In this document: one piece after another, positions 17,921 through 25,545 of the stretch
Layout: every line of letters starts with the position of its first letter
How positions within the stretch are numbered: the stretch's first letter is position 1
From: Bacteroidia bacterium
GTDB lineage: Bacteria; Bacteroidota; Bacteroidia; Chitinophagales; Chitinophagaceae
Assembly (NCBI GenBank): GCA_030429205.1
Contig: JAUICZ010000002.1
Coordinates: 310,001 to 374,000, forward strand
Reading direction: 5' to 3'
Length of the DNA: 64,000 nucleotides
Translations under genes and position numbers: made by a program
Notes under the pieces: generated by a model
What the model was told of the DNA's origin: nothing
Seen by the model: the letters and a program-made list of their open reading frames with translations, nothing else
The model's database searches: none

Positions 17921-18349
17921 TTATCTGATTGGTGTTGATGCATTCATGAACAGCCAGAAATTTCCGTCTGCAAGGAAAGCTATAATAAACCATACAAACA
18001 ATAATAAAGGCATTAATACCATCCAAAAGAAGCTTTTCACTTCATCGCCAAGGTGCATGAATACCGAAACAATATACCCTGCCTTAACTAATGTAAGAAC
18101 CAAGAATATAGTATTTAGTAAAGGGCGAGGCAATACATCCGGATAATAATAAGCGAATGCAAGACCCAAACCCACCTCTGCAATTGTTACTAGAGACAGA
18201 AGGATCAACACCCATCTGATTCTACCTATTTGCTTTCTGCTTTCTTCAGACTTGATGTCTGAGTGATGATTCATCACTCCAGAGTAAAGCTTAGACTGGT
18301 CGCCTTCGTATAATGCTTGCGGATCGTTACTGTTATGACCGTGTGACAT
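17921..18349 (-). CDS. Cytochrome c oxidase subunit IV family protein
   Basis: The 142-residue protein has a polar N-terminus of about 45 residues, then three membrane spans (WVLILLSLVTIAEVGLGLAF, NTIFLVLTLVKAGYIVSVFM, and WMVLMPLLLFVWFIIAFLAD). The LVKAGYIVSVFMHLGDE segment is the family signature. It is an accessory subunit of caa3/cytochrome c type oxidases and follows subunit III by 40 bases. Confidence 0.88.
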   Translation of the reverse strand: MSHGHNSNDPQALYEGDQSKLYSGVMNHHSDIKSEESRKQIGRIRWVLILLSLVTIAEVGLGLAFAYYYPDVLPRPLLNTIFLVLTLVKAGYIVSVFMHLGDEVKSFFWMVLMPLLLFVWFIIAFLADGNFWLFMNASTPIR

Positions 18350-18389
18350 ATAATTAGTTTATTAAAAGTTGTGTGTTATAGTTAATAGA

Positions 18390-19139
18390 TTAAAGTAGAT
18401 AGAAACAAGTAAATACAAATACCCATACCAAATCTACAAAGTGCCAATACAGCCCTACTTTCTCTACCATCTCATAATGCCCTCTGTTATCGTAAGTACC
18501 GTTAACAGTGTTTATTAGTATCAAAACAAGGAAAGCCACACCACTTAATACGTGGAAACCGTGGAAACCTGTAATAGTAAAGAAGAAGTTATAGAAGTTG
18601 TGCGTTGAGCTGGCAAGCTCTGCAGGTGTTGCTGCTGCCCACGCATCAGATGCTGTATTGTAATATGCCTCGTATATAGCTTTAGGTGCGTCACCATCTG
18701 TAAACGTACCCCAAAGGCCACCTGTTAAGTGAGAAAGGTGTGTCCACTCCCAAGCCTGACAAGCCAAGAAAGCTATACCACCAATGATTGTCCAAAGCAT
18801 CCATTTGATCACCCCGTTACGGTCGCCATAGTGGCCGGCATGTACTGCCAATACCATTGTAACAGAACTGGCGATCAATATAAACGTCATTAAACTCACG
18901 AATACCAATGGAAGATCCATATGACCCATGAAAGGGAAAGCGTGGAATACGTGGTTGGGGTCTGGCCATACTGCACTAAAGAAACGTTTAGTACCGTAAG
19001 AGATCAAAAATGCACCAAATGTAAACGCATCTGATAATAGGAAGAACCACATCATCATTTTACCGTAGCTTACATTAAACGGTGAGCGTCCACCGCCCCA
19101 AGGTTTTGTTTCAGCAGTTGTAGCTGTAGCGTGTGCCAT
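18390..19139 (-). CDS. Cytochrome c oxidase subunit III (first copy)
   Basis: The 249-residue protein starts with a cytoplasmic segment (PWGGGRSPFNVSYGKMMMWF) and has about six spans. FFTITGFHGFHVLSGVAFL and YWHFVDLVWVFVFTCFYL are the diagnostic subunit III motifs (HGxHV and WHFVDxVW). An extra loop between 150 and 175 is present. Subunit III stabilises the haem-copper catalytic core. It is followed by subunit IV and preceded by a second, shorter subunit III gene, an arrangement seen in Bacteroidota oxidase clusters. Confidence 0.93.
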   Translation of the reverse strand: MAHATATTAETKPWGGGRSPFNVSYGKMMMWFFLLSDAFTFGAFLISYGTKRFFSAVWPDPNHVFHAFPFMGHMDLPLVFVSLMTFILIASSVTMVLAVHAGHYGDRNGVIKWMLWTIIGGIAFLACQAWEWTHLSHLTGGLWGTFTDGDAPKAIYEAYYNTASDAWAAATPAELASSTHNFYNFFFTITGFHGFHVLSGVAFLVLILINTVNGTYDNRGHYEMVEKVGLYWHFVDLVWVFVFTCFYLL

Positions 19140-19206
19140 AGTTAGTGTTCTAAATAATTAAGTTTGTTGTGAATATATGTATGTGTGCGCAAATTTCGTA
19201 ACAATT

Positions 19207-19773
19207 TTATTGATTTGCCAGAAAGAACACAAATAAATAAATCCACAATACATCAACGAAGTGCCAATAGGTAGCCATAATTTCTAACCCGGTGGCATTA
19301 TATACTTTAATGTTTTTTCTGAATGCTCTTAAAAATACGATCAACAACGCAATTACACCACCCAATATGTGTATACCATGCAAGCCTGCTATTATAAACA
19401 AGAAACTCTCGCTGGGGTTACCATCTACCCTGATGTTGTATCCGTATAAAATATAGAAACCATAAGCCTGTAATACAAGAAATAAAGTTCCCAGTATTAA
19501 AGTAGTGGTTATTAATGCTTTGTACTTAGGTATTTGACGTGATTTGAAGGCCTTTAAACCCAAATGCATGGTAATACTGCTGGCGATAATTGCAGCTGTA
19601 GACCAGTAGAATATTTGTGGTAGCTGATAGTACACCCAATGGCCCTGCGCCTCTCTTACAATGTATGCACTGGTAAGCCCGGCAAACATCATTACGATAC
19701 TACCAATGGCTATGTACAAGTTAAACTTGTGCGGATGCATCTTTTTTCTCGGTTGTTCCATTGCTGTATTCAT
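19207..19773 (-). CDS. Cytochrome c oxidase subunit III (second, short copy)
   Basis: The 188-residue protein has five spans and the same two signatures, FIIAGLHGIHILGGVIALL and ATYWHFVDVLWIYLFVFF. It is about 60 residues shorter than its neighbour and diverges strongly, so it is a paralogue rather than a recent duplicate. The N-terminus is basic (RKKMHPHKFNLY). It starts 13 bases after ctaB ends, so it is probably the second gene of the transcript. Confidence 0.9.
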   Translation of the reverse strand: MNTAMEQPRKKMHPHKFNLYIAIGSIVMMFAGLTSAYIVREAQGHWVYYQLPQIFYWSTAAIIASSITMHLGLKAFKSRQIPKYKALITTTLILGTLFLVLQAYGFYILYGYNIRVDGNPSESFLFIIAGLHGIHILGGVIALLIVFLRAFRKNIKVYNATGLEIMATYWHFVDVLWIYLFVFFLANQ

Positions 19774-19786
19774 CTATATTACCACA

Positions 19787-20698
19787 TTATAGTTTATCAA
19801 ATAACAATGCTAATAGTGTTACCGGTAAGTATATAAATGATGCGTACATCACTCTTTTTGCAGATTTATAGTCGTTTTTAACAAAAAACGCCACGGTGGC
19901 CGCAAAGTACAACGCTCCGCAGAACATCATTACCCACATACCTATATTACCTGTAATGCCTATATAACGTGGTACCAAAGCTATAGGTATCAATACCACA
20001 CTATAAAACATACATTGTATCGCAGTGAACTTAGAGCTACGCTCTTGCGATGGCAACATGCTGATGCCTGCCTTCAGATACTCGTCGTACCCTACCCAGC
20101 CAATAGCCCAGTAATGCGGAAACTGCCAGAAAAACTGTATTAAAAACAATACCCAGCCACCCAAAGCCAAATTGCCTGTTAAAGTGCCTGTGGCAGCCAC
20201 CCAACCCAATAATGGCGGTAATGCACCCGGTATAGCACCTATCAGTACAGCTACGGGGTGTATACGCTTCATAGGCGTGTAAGCAAAACCATATAATAAT
20301 AAAGAAGTAAAGCTGAGTAAACCTGTAAGCGGATTGAAGTAATAACCCAACAGCAATGCCCCTGAAAGGCCTGCTATTGCAGCTACAGCCCACCCTTCTG
20401 CCACACTGATGCGCCCTTGAGGTATCGGACGGTTTTGTGTGCGGGTCATCATTTTATCACCCTCGCGCTCCAATACCTGGTTAATGGTATTGGCACCACC
20501 TGTCACCAAAATACCACCTGTGAACAAGATGATAACATTCAACCAATCGAACGCAATACCGGGAGCCAGTAAATAACCGATTACGCTGGAGAACACCACC
20601 ATGAAACTCAGGTTGGGCTTGAGCAACATAGCATAATCCTTACCACGAGCGGTTAAAGACATATACCATTTTGCTTTTATAGACTGTTCCTTCAGCAT
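19787..20698 (-). CDS. ctaB: Protohaem IX farnesyltransferase (haem O synthase)
   Basis: The 303-residue polytopic prenyltransferase converts haem B to haem O for the oxidase active site. The first Asp-rich region is NQVLEREGDKMMTRTQNRP (the NxxxD...DxxMxRTxxRP signature), and DEYLKAGISMLP lies in the second. About eight spans are visible. It is the first gene of the oxidase cluster on the minus strand. A TACCTTTG element at 20730-20737 on the minus strand is a possible -7 box, without a clear -33 partner. Confidence 0.93.
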   Translation of the reverse strand: MLKEQSIKAKWYMSLTARGKDYAMLLKPNLSFMVVFSSVIGYLLAPGIAFDWLNVIILFTGGILVTGGANTINQVLEREGDKMMTRTQNRPIPQGRISVAEGWAVAAIAGLSGALLLGYYFNPLTGLLSFTSLLLYGFAYTPMKRIHPVAVLIGAIPGALPPLLGWVAATGTLTGNLALGGWVLFLIQFFWQFPHYWAIGWVGYDEYLKAGISMLPSQERSSKFTAIQCMFYSVVLIPIALVPRYIGITGNIGMWVMMFCGALYFAATVAFFVKNDYKSAKRVMYASFIYLPVTLLALLFDKL

Positions 20699-20857
20699 GT
20701 AAAATGTGCAGAATTGCTAAAATGTAGCGCAAAGGTAATAAACGAAGCCCGTTTATGTGCATATTTTGTGTATTAGTGGATAATTAAAGATGAGGTATCT
20801 GGCAATTTGTTATATAGTATTGTTTTGTAGATTTATATTAAACTTATACAACATACC

Positions 20858-21211
20858 ATGCCACTAACTATTCACCAGATAAAGGCTATTATTGATGATA
20901 CCATTGATACTTTTCACCAAAGAAGAAAGACACAAACACTGTACTCTATTCTTTTATTCATTTGCGGGGTTCTAGTAATAGTTATTTCTGTTATATATTA
21001 TGGAAATGAAAATGACGAATACTCTTCTTCATTATTAGTAATAGGTGCTAGTATGGTTACAGCAACAATACCTATAATAGTCAAACCTGTTCACTATTCG
21101 TCAAAAATTAGCAGACTTAAAATTGTAAAGCAAGAATTGAGCAATGTTAAAGATAAAGATGATGAGAATGTTTGTAAAGAGCTCGCTAACGTCTTAAAGG
21201 AATTACAATAG
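20858..21211 (+). CDS. Two-span membrane protein of unknown function
   Basis: The 117-residue product begins with a helical polar segment (HQIKAIIDDTIDTFHQRRKT), then two hydrophobic spans (about 26-46 and 57-73) and a cytoplasmic Lys/Glu-rich C-terminal helix of about 40 residues. No family recognised. It ends 2 bases before the next gene, so the two probably work together. They mark the left edge of the repeat-rich island. Confidence 0.6.
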   Translation: MPLTIHQIKAIIDDTIDTFHQRRKTQTLYSILLFICGVLVIVISVIYYGNENDEYSSSLLVIGASMVTATIPIIVKPVHYSSKISRLKIVKQELSNVKDKDDENVCKELANVLKELQ

Positions 21212-21213
21212 CT

Positions 21214-21723
21214 ATGGCATCTAGATACACAGTTTCTGCTATCATAGCCTTTGTGTGTATATTGCTATATGTTGTTATTAGCAATAAGCAATTACGGCTT
21301 CTAAAGGACAATGCAGCTACAGACATTCAGAGAATACAAGATTCTATGAATGGAGTAAACAGACACCTTGCATCCAACCTTGATAAACTAATTGATTCTC
21401 TAAGAAATATTAAAAGTGATTCCGTGTATATTCTAAAGATCGATACTATATATAGAGTAGACAGCACGATAATTAAGAAACAAATTAACTTAATAAACAC
21501 ATATGCAAAGAGGGTTGACACACAACTATATCAAATAATAAATCTTGAAAAACAATTTAACGATCACAAAAGGCTACACACAAAAGACTCAATAGAATTA
21601 TTAAAAAAAAATCAACGAATTAGATCACTTGAAGATACTCTACAAAGCTGTATTAGAACACAATTGAATATGCAAGAAAACAAGAGGGGCTTCTTGGATT
21701 GGTTGATCAATACAAACAAGTAA
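21214..21723 (+). CDS. Single-span coiled-coil protein of unknown function
   Basis: The 169-residue protein has one N-terminal span (residues 6-22, SAIIAFVCILLYVVISN) and then about 140 residues of polar helix with heptad-like hydrophobic spacing, suggesting a coiled coil. The end (RGFLDWLINTNK) is aromatic. This build, small anchor plus coiled coil, recalls phage spanin or divisome-like spacers, but no family match is claimed. It follows the two-span gene by 2 bases and is followed 17 bases later by the first GC-rich repeat. Confidence 0.6.
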   Translation: MASRYTVSAIIAFVCILLYVVISNKQLRLLKDNAATDIQRIQDSMNGVNRHLASNLDKLIDSLRNIKSDSVYILKIDTIYRVDSTIIKKQINLINTYAKRVDTQLYQIINLEKQFNDHKRLHTKDSIELLKKNQRIRSLEDTLQSCIRTQLNMQENKRGFLDWLINTNK

Positions 21724-21740
21724 TATTTATGGTTCCATAC

Positions 21741-21756
21741 GCGCGCGACCGCGCCT
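21741..21756. repeat. GC-rich palindromic module, right half only (module 1)
   Basis: This copy keeps only GCGCGCGACCGCGCCT of the roughly 28-bp consensus; the left arm is replaced by unrelated bases. It is one of nine modules between 21.7 and 29.8 kb. Confidence 0.6.
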
Positions 21757-21760
21757 GTTC

Positions 21761-21856
21761 CTCCATCCAAAGGCATATGTTCTACAGCCCGGCAGCGCAG
21801 TAGCACAGTAGGCACATCAGGGCGGCAACCGACAATTATGAAGCTTTAATTGTCGG
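21761..21856. repeat. 96-bp interspersed repeat with terminal hairpin (copy 1)
   Basis: The repeat runs from CTCCAT through AGGCATATGTTCTACAG and GGCAGCGCAGTAGCAC to GGGCGGCAACCGAC. It ends in the perfect hairpin CCGACAATTA-TGAAGCTT-TAATTGTCGG (21829-21856). Other copies lie at 23972-24045 (no hairpin) and 25346-25441. Confidence 0.75.
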
Positions 21857-21872
21857 GGTCTTTTCTTTAGTT

Positions 21873-21896
21873 CTTTCTTTGGACAAGCAAAGAAAG
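21873..21896. repeat. CTTT/AAAG hairpin of composite repeat (copy 1)
   Basis: The arms CTTTCTTTG and CAAAGAAAG pair around GACAAG. The equivalent hairpin at 25454-25483 uses different arm bases and a different loop but keeps the pairing. Confidence 0.6.
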
Positions 21897-21922
21897 GACA
21901 GGTAAAAACAATACTCATTACG

Positions 21923-21955
21923 CTAGATCCTGAAATAAATTCAGCATGACCGTGT
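21923..21955. repeat. REP-like palindrome (copy 1)
   Basis: The sequence CTAGATCCTGAA...TTCAGCATGACCGTG belongs to the short palindrome family (core ATGCTGAA, five-base loop, TTCAGCAT) also present at 25514, 28644 and, split, 29489-29568. This copy has one base change in the left arm. Confidence 0.65.
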
Positions 21956-22020
21956 TTTGTGATGTTACGGACTCATCGCAATGAAGAGTGGTTCAGGATG
22001 ACCGTATGGTGTAAATGGTA

Positions 22021-22045
22021 GCGGTTGCGCGCGCGACCGCGCCTG
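22021..22045. repeat. GC-rich palindromic module 2
   Basis: GCGGTTGCGCGCGCGACCGCGCCTG lies within 3 bases of the stop codon of the minus-strand FAD oxidoreductase, where it could act as a 3' hairpin. Confidence 0.7.
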
Positions 22046-22047
22046 TT

Positions 22048-23187
22048 TTAAAACCTTTTCTGCATCAACCTGCGTATGGGCTCTATCTTACCCAAAGCAA
22101 ACACAATATTCAACAACCAGGGCGATTGCCGCAACACTTTTTGTGCCTTAGCATGAAAACTCAATTCGCCCCCCAAAGCCTCCCAAACGGCATCATCATA
22201 AGCAAGCATAAAACCTGCACTAAAATTGTTTTTACCGAAACACTGTATGGCTTGCAACGCCGCCAGCCTGCCGCTGAGCATGGCATTGCCTATCCCCTCG
22301 CCCGTTATCGGGTCTATTAAAGAGGCAGCATCACCCACCAGCATAAATGCCGCTCCCGACATGGTTACCCTGCGCGAGCCTACAGGCAGGCTATGCCCCT
22401 CTATACCTGTAACTGCCGTTGCCTGTTTAAAACGCTCCTGCAACTCGGGTACTGTATTGATAAAGTCCTGAAGGCTTTGTTTCATATTGATGTTTCGTTC
22501 AGCGACATCGCAACTCAACATACCAAACCCTACATTGGCCATACCACCCTCTATAGGAAATATCCAAAAGTACCCCGGGCTAAATTGTTTGTTTACATAC
22601 ATCTCTGTACGGTGCTCATCTACCCCCGATACATTTTTATAGTAAGCCCGCACAGCAGCTATGTGATGTTCTCTGTCCAGCTTGTAACCCGCCAGTTGTT
22701 TGGCTGCAATACTCTGCGCACCATCTGCACCAATCACCAAACGGGCATTATATACATTGCCCTTATCGTCTGCAACGGCATACCCTTCACTGGTTTTAGT
22801 AATCGTCTTGATCCTGGTGTTTTGGATGATGGTTGTATCGGTATGCTCTTCTACCATACCAAACAGCTTATTGTCAAAGTCCATACGCGTGCAGGTATAG
22901 GCTGGTATCTTCCAGTTGAAGTGTAAAGACCTTGTGTTGTAAACTATCTGCGTTCTTTTAGTAAGCAATAGTTTATTGAATGTACTCATCTCGGTAGCCA
23001 GCTCCGGTGCTATCGTTTTTAAAACAGCTATCGCTCTGGATGGTATGGCATCGCCACACACTTTATCACGCGGAAAAATGCTCTTTTCCAGCAGTAACAC
23101 TTTTAGCCCTGCATCCTTCAGTGCCAATGCCGCAGTACAACCCGCAGGCCCTGCACCGGCTATCAATACATCGTAAACCATTTGCAA
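22048..23187 (-). CDS. FAD-dependent oxidoreductase, geranylgeranyl-reductase type
   Basis: The 379-residue protein has an N-terminal dinucleotide-binding motif (DVLIAGAGPAGCTAAL), the PRDKVCGD motif near 40-47, ARLVIGADGAQS and, in the second half, MLVGDAASLIDPITGEGIGNAM, which together define the geranylgeranyl reductase / PHBH-like flavoprotein superfamily. Members reduce isoprenoid chains or hydroxylate aromatics; the substrate here is not predictable. Base composition looks more GC-rich than the neighbouring island genes. It is flanked by GC repeat modules, the first touching its stop codon. Confidence 0.82.
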   Translation of the reverse strand: MQMVYDVLIAGAGPAGCTAALALKDAGLKVLLLEKSIFPRDKVCGDAIPSRAIAVLKTIAPELATEMSTFNKLLLTKRTQIVYNTRSLHFNWKIPAYTCTRMDFDNKLFGMVEEHTDTTIIQNTRIKTITKTSEGYAVADDKGNVYNARLVIGADGAQSIAAKQLAGYKLDREHHIAAVRAYYKNVSGVDEHRTEMYVNKQFSPGYFWIFPIEGGMANVGFGMLSCDVAERNINMKQSLQDFINTVPELQERFKQATAVTGIEGHSLPVGSRRVTMSGAAFMLVGDAASLIDPITGEGIGNAMLSGRLAALQAIQCFGKNNFSAGFMLAYDDAVWEALGGELSFHAKAQKVLRQSPWLLNIVFALGKIEPIRRLMQKRF

Positions 23188-23268
23188 AGGCTAAGCTATA
23201 TAAAAAATGGCCGCTACCTATCTGTAACGACCATTATCATATTTTGAACAACTAAGTGTGTCTGTTAG

Positions 23269-23679
23269 TTAATCTTCTTTCAGCTGTACGCCTCTGCCCT
23301 TTACGGTTACTTTGCGAGAGCTGTAGTTCAATAATATCAACGGAATAGAAAAACGCTTGTATTCTGTTTTAGGCAGTATCAAAGCATCTGCACCTTTACA
23401 GTTATCTACGGCGTTGTAATAAGCATTACTCTCCAGCTCTTGTGTTGTTTTAGATTTTCCGATCGGGAAAAACAACAGGTACAATTGCTTAGATGTTGCA
23501 GTACCGGTTGTGCTGTTGAGCACCTTGTATTCGCTGCGTTTAAGCGGCTCTACACTGCTGTTTAAATACGGGTTGGGCTCGTCGGACAAGGTTTTTGTTA
23601 CAGAAAAACCGCAAGAAGAGCTGAGCAGTAATACTGCTGCTAAAAATGTCAGGGAAATGTTCGTTCCAAAAGTTCGCAT
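23269..23679 (-). CDS. Small lipoprotein of unknown function
   Basis: I start at ATG 23679 (MRTFGTNISL, 136 residues) because the signal peptide begins there; an ATG at 23721 adds 14 residues of no signal character. The lipobox is LSSSC. The mature part contains YLLFFPIGKSKTTQELESNA and a segment AVDNCKGADALILPKTEYKR, a pattern seen in Bacteroidota lipoproteins annotated only as hypothetical. The gene stands alone and its upstream region carries repeats. Confidence 0.65.
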   Translation of the reverse strand: MRTFGTNISLTFLAAVLLLSSSCGFSVTKTLSDEPNPYLNSSVEPLKRSEYKVLNSTTGTATSKQLYLLFFPIGKSKTTQELESNAYYNAVDNCKGADALILPKTEYKRFSIPLILLNYSSRKVTVKGRGVQLKED

Positions 23680-23770
23680 AAGGTAATCTTTTAAATTTGG
23701 CTGCGAAGGTGCGGAAAACATCTAACTGATGCAAACAAAAAAATGTTAATTTGATATACATTCCACAAAA

Positions 23771-23798
23771 GGGCGCGGTTGCGCGCGCTCCCGCTCCT
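23771..23798. repeat. GC-rich palindromic module 3
   Basis: GGGCGCGGTTGCGCGCGC followed by TCCCGCTCCT. The right arm carries TCCC in place of AACC, a variant shared only with module 8 at 29601, so the two are probably copies of one element. Confidence 0.75.
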
Positions 23799-23805
23799 GT
23801 TTTTA

Positions 23806-23916
23806 CGTTCGTCATTACGAGGAGTCCTGTAGCCGCAAGGACGACGTGGTAATCTCGTCATAATACATGTGGTTACAAGATTGCTTCTCCCGATGTCTCG
23901 GGATCGCAATGACGGG
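23806..23916. repeat. 110-bp imperfect palindromic repeat (copy 1)
   Basis: The ends CGTCATTACGA and TCGCAATGACG are near-complements. Inside are AGGACGACGTGGTAATCTCG and TTACAAGATTGCTTC, then a small hairpin TCCCGA-TGTC-TCGGGA. Copy 2 at 29636-29756 is nearly identical up to TTGCTTC and then differs. Confidence 0.75.
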
Positions 23917-23939
23917 AGGCGTATTTACATTTCACAAAA

Positions 23940-23968
23940 GGGCGCGGTCGCGCGCGCAACCGCGCCTG
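23940..23968. repeat. GC-rich palindromic module 4
   Basis: GGGCGCGGTCGCGCGCGC followed by AACCGCGCCT, the apparent consensus form with near-complete dyad symmetry. Confidence 0.75.
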
Positions 23969-23971
23969 TTG

Positions 23972-24045
23972 CTCCATGCAAAGGCATATGTTCTACAGGT
24001 GGCAGCGCAGTAGCACTACAGGCACACCACCAGGGCGGCAACCGA
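23972..24045. repeat. 75-bp interspersed repeat, no terminal hairpin (copy 2)
   Basis: CTCCATGCAAAGGCATATGT through GGCAGCGCAGTAGCACTACA to GGGCGGCAACCGA. It stops exactly where the minus-strand esterase-like reading frame ends (TAG at 24046-24048), so the hairpin found in the other copies is absent. Confidence 0.7.
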
Positions 24046-25254
24046 CTATCTTTTCACAAGGTTAACAGTGGGAGTGGTAGAATTTACAATGAACAAATAG
24101 TTGTAAGACTTTGATAGTGTGAGATGATCAATACCCAACTTATCTGCTTTTTCAATACTGTACGTAGCGCCAAAACTATTAACAACTTGCCTCTTATCTA
24201 CTATGGGGTTGCCCTTATTTTTACCACAGTCAATACCTAAAACACCTTTATTGATACCAGACAATTGATAGCCTAAGCTATGTCGCTGCAGGATGATATC
24301 TATAGTATCCAATCTGTATTGATCATTAGTAAACATCTTTACCATGGCTTTACCTTCTTTCAGCTCAGTGCCTATCACCTTATACTTGTCCCCATACCTT
24401 TCATACAACATTTTGCCTAATGATTCTCTCCCACTGTATCTTTTTGATACGTGGTCATTATGCGCATAAATAAATCCTTTCTCCCCTTTAAAAAAGCTAT
24501 CTATTAACACTGATGCCATATCAAATATCAAGCCCTCTCTATATGCACGCCTTTTACCTCCATGAGAAAAATTGTGCATTATATACGACCTGATGACATT
24601 CGTTTTAGCAATGGAATCTATAAGGTTTTCAGGCTTTTTCATCTGCTCCTTTAACATTTTAGTGTATTGTTCGTGCTTATCCTTCTCGCTGCCTTCTATT
24701 CTTTCCAATTGGCTAAAAAATGCAGTATCAACCCAGCCATTTCCAGTAGCTATACCATTTCTTTCTTCTTCCATCTTCACATACCTGTACACATGAGTGC
24801 CATATCTGTCCATCCCGTAGAACTGCACCTTTCGCTCAAGCGGCATCATAGCATTGTACTCTTTTAGCCAATGCAACAGACCTAGCATACCCTCAGTAAC
24901 AAATGGCCAAGGCACAAAGGCAGCTAACGCTTTTTTACAGTTGCCTGTCCCATTGTTTATATATTCATTCAGTGCAATGCATTGAGGGTAGCTCGCCTCC
25001 AAGATAATATGCCTATAGCTATATTTTGTGACAAGTAGCTTTATGATCTCTATTCTTAATTCTTCAAATTCTGAGGTACCATGCGTAGCCTCTCCAAGCC
25101 CTATTATCTGTGAGCTTTCTGCTATATACTTCAGCTCACCATCATAGTCGAATGATTTTATATCTGCAGATGTAACATATTTCAGGTTCTCTATACCATT
25201 TATTTGTCCATAGCAATTAACACAGATTACCATTAGTATTAGTATCCTAATCAT
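24046..25254 (-). CDS. Erythromycin-esterase-family protein, exported
   Basis: The 402-residue protein has a signal peptide (MIRILILMVICVNCYGQ). The family hallmark GLGEATHGTSEFEELR is present with E55 and H58, the catalytic-type His of EreA-like enzymes. ASYPQC, FYGMDRYG and YAHNDHVSKR are the further conserved blocks. The superfamily includes macrolide esterases and many proteins without tested substrate; export suggests a role other than cytoplasmic drug inactivation. Its stop codon abuts the repeat at 23972-24045, and a composite repeat lies just upstream, so the gene is bracketed by repeats. Confidence 0.82.
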   Translation of the reverse strand: MIRILILMVICVNCYGQINGIENLKYVTSADIKSFDYDGELKYIAESSQIIGLGEATHGTSEFEELRIEIIKLLVTKYSYRHIILEASYPQCIALNEYINNGTGNCKKALAAFVPWPFVTEGMLGLLHWLKEYNAMMPLERKVQFYGMDRYGTHVYRYVKMEEERNGIATGNGWVDTAFFSQLERIEGSEKDKHEQYTKMLKEQMKKPENLIDSIAKTNVIRSYIMHNFSHGGKRRAYREGLIFDMASVLIDSFFKGEKGFIYAHNDHVSKRYSGRESLGKMLYERYGDKYKVIGTELKEGKAMVKMFTNDQYRLDTIDIILQRHSLGYQLSGINKGVLGIDCGKNKGNPIVDKRQVVNSFGATYSIEKADKLGIDHLTLSKSYNYLFIVNSTTPTVNLVKR

Positions 25255-25313
25255 AATTGAATTTATGAAATGATGTAGAAAGCACTGTTTAAGCTTTGAT
25301 TAAAAACACAAAA

Positions 25314-25341
25314 GGGCGCGGTCGCGCGCGCAACCGCGCCT
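25314..25341. repeat. GC-rich palindromic module 5
   Basis: GGGCGCGGTCGCGCGCGC followed by AACCGCGCCT, identical to module 4, preceded by ACACAAAA as in modules 8 and 9. Confidence 0.75.
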
Positions 25342-25345
25342 GTTG

Positions 25346-25441
25346 CTCCATACAAAGGCACATGTTCTACAGGTGGGCAGCGCAGTAGCACTACAGGCAC
25401 GTCAGGGCGGCAACCGACAATTATGAAGCTTTAATTGTCGG
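25346..25441. repeat. 96-bp interspersed repeat with terminal hairpin (copy 3)
   Basis: Closely matches copy 1, including the perfect hairpin CCGACAATTA-TGAAGCTT-TAATTGTCGG (25414-25441). Confidence 0.75.
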
Positions 25442-25453
25442 CGGTTTTCTTTG

Positions 25454-25483
25454 CCTCTTTCTTTTGAAGTAAAAAGAAAGAGG
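25454..25483. repeat. CTTT/AAAG hairpin of composite repeat (copy 2)
   Basis: Perfect 12-base arms CCTCTTTCTTTT and AAAAGAAAGAGG around GAAGTA. Arm bases differ from copy 1 at paired positions. Confidence 0.65.
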
Positions 25484-25513
25484 GATAAGACAAATAAAAC
25501 AATACTCATTTCG

Positions 25514-25545
25514 CGAGATGCTGAATCTAGTCCAGCATGACCGTG
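25514..25545. repeat. REP-like palindrome (copy 2)
   Basis: CGAGATGCTGAA, loop, then CCAGCATGACCGTG, the same family as 21923-21955 and 28644-28672. Confidence 0.65.

Larger units (their letters stand above)
21724..22047. repeat. Repeat-filled gap: GC modules, 96-bp repeat, hairpins and REP-like palindrome
   Basis: No gene is visible here. From left to right: the right half of a GC module (21741-21756), the 96-bp repeat (21761-21856) ending in a perfect hairpin, a second hairpin rich in CTTT/AAAG (21873-21896), a REP-like palindrome (21923-21955), a degenerate relative of it near 21980-22015, and a GC module (22021-22045) that abuts the stop of the next gene. The order of the first four is repeated at 25314-25545. 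Confidence 0.75.
23680..24045. repeat. Repeat-filled gap: GC module, 110-bp palindrome, GC module, 75-bp repeat
   Basis: No gene is visible. After a short leader for the lipoprotein gene come GC module 3, the 110-bp imperfect palindrome, GC module 4 and a copy of the 75-96-bp repeat that runs up to the stop codon at 24046. The module-palindrome-module order recurs at 29601-29812. Confidence 0.75.

Noticed and set aside
22393-22926. 177-codon plus-strand frame within the FAD oxidoreductase
   Set aside because: It is antisense to clearly conserved flavoprotein motifs and has no recognisable features.
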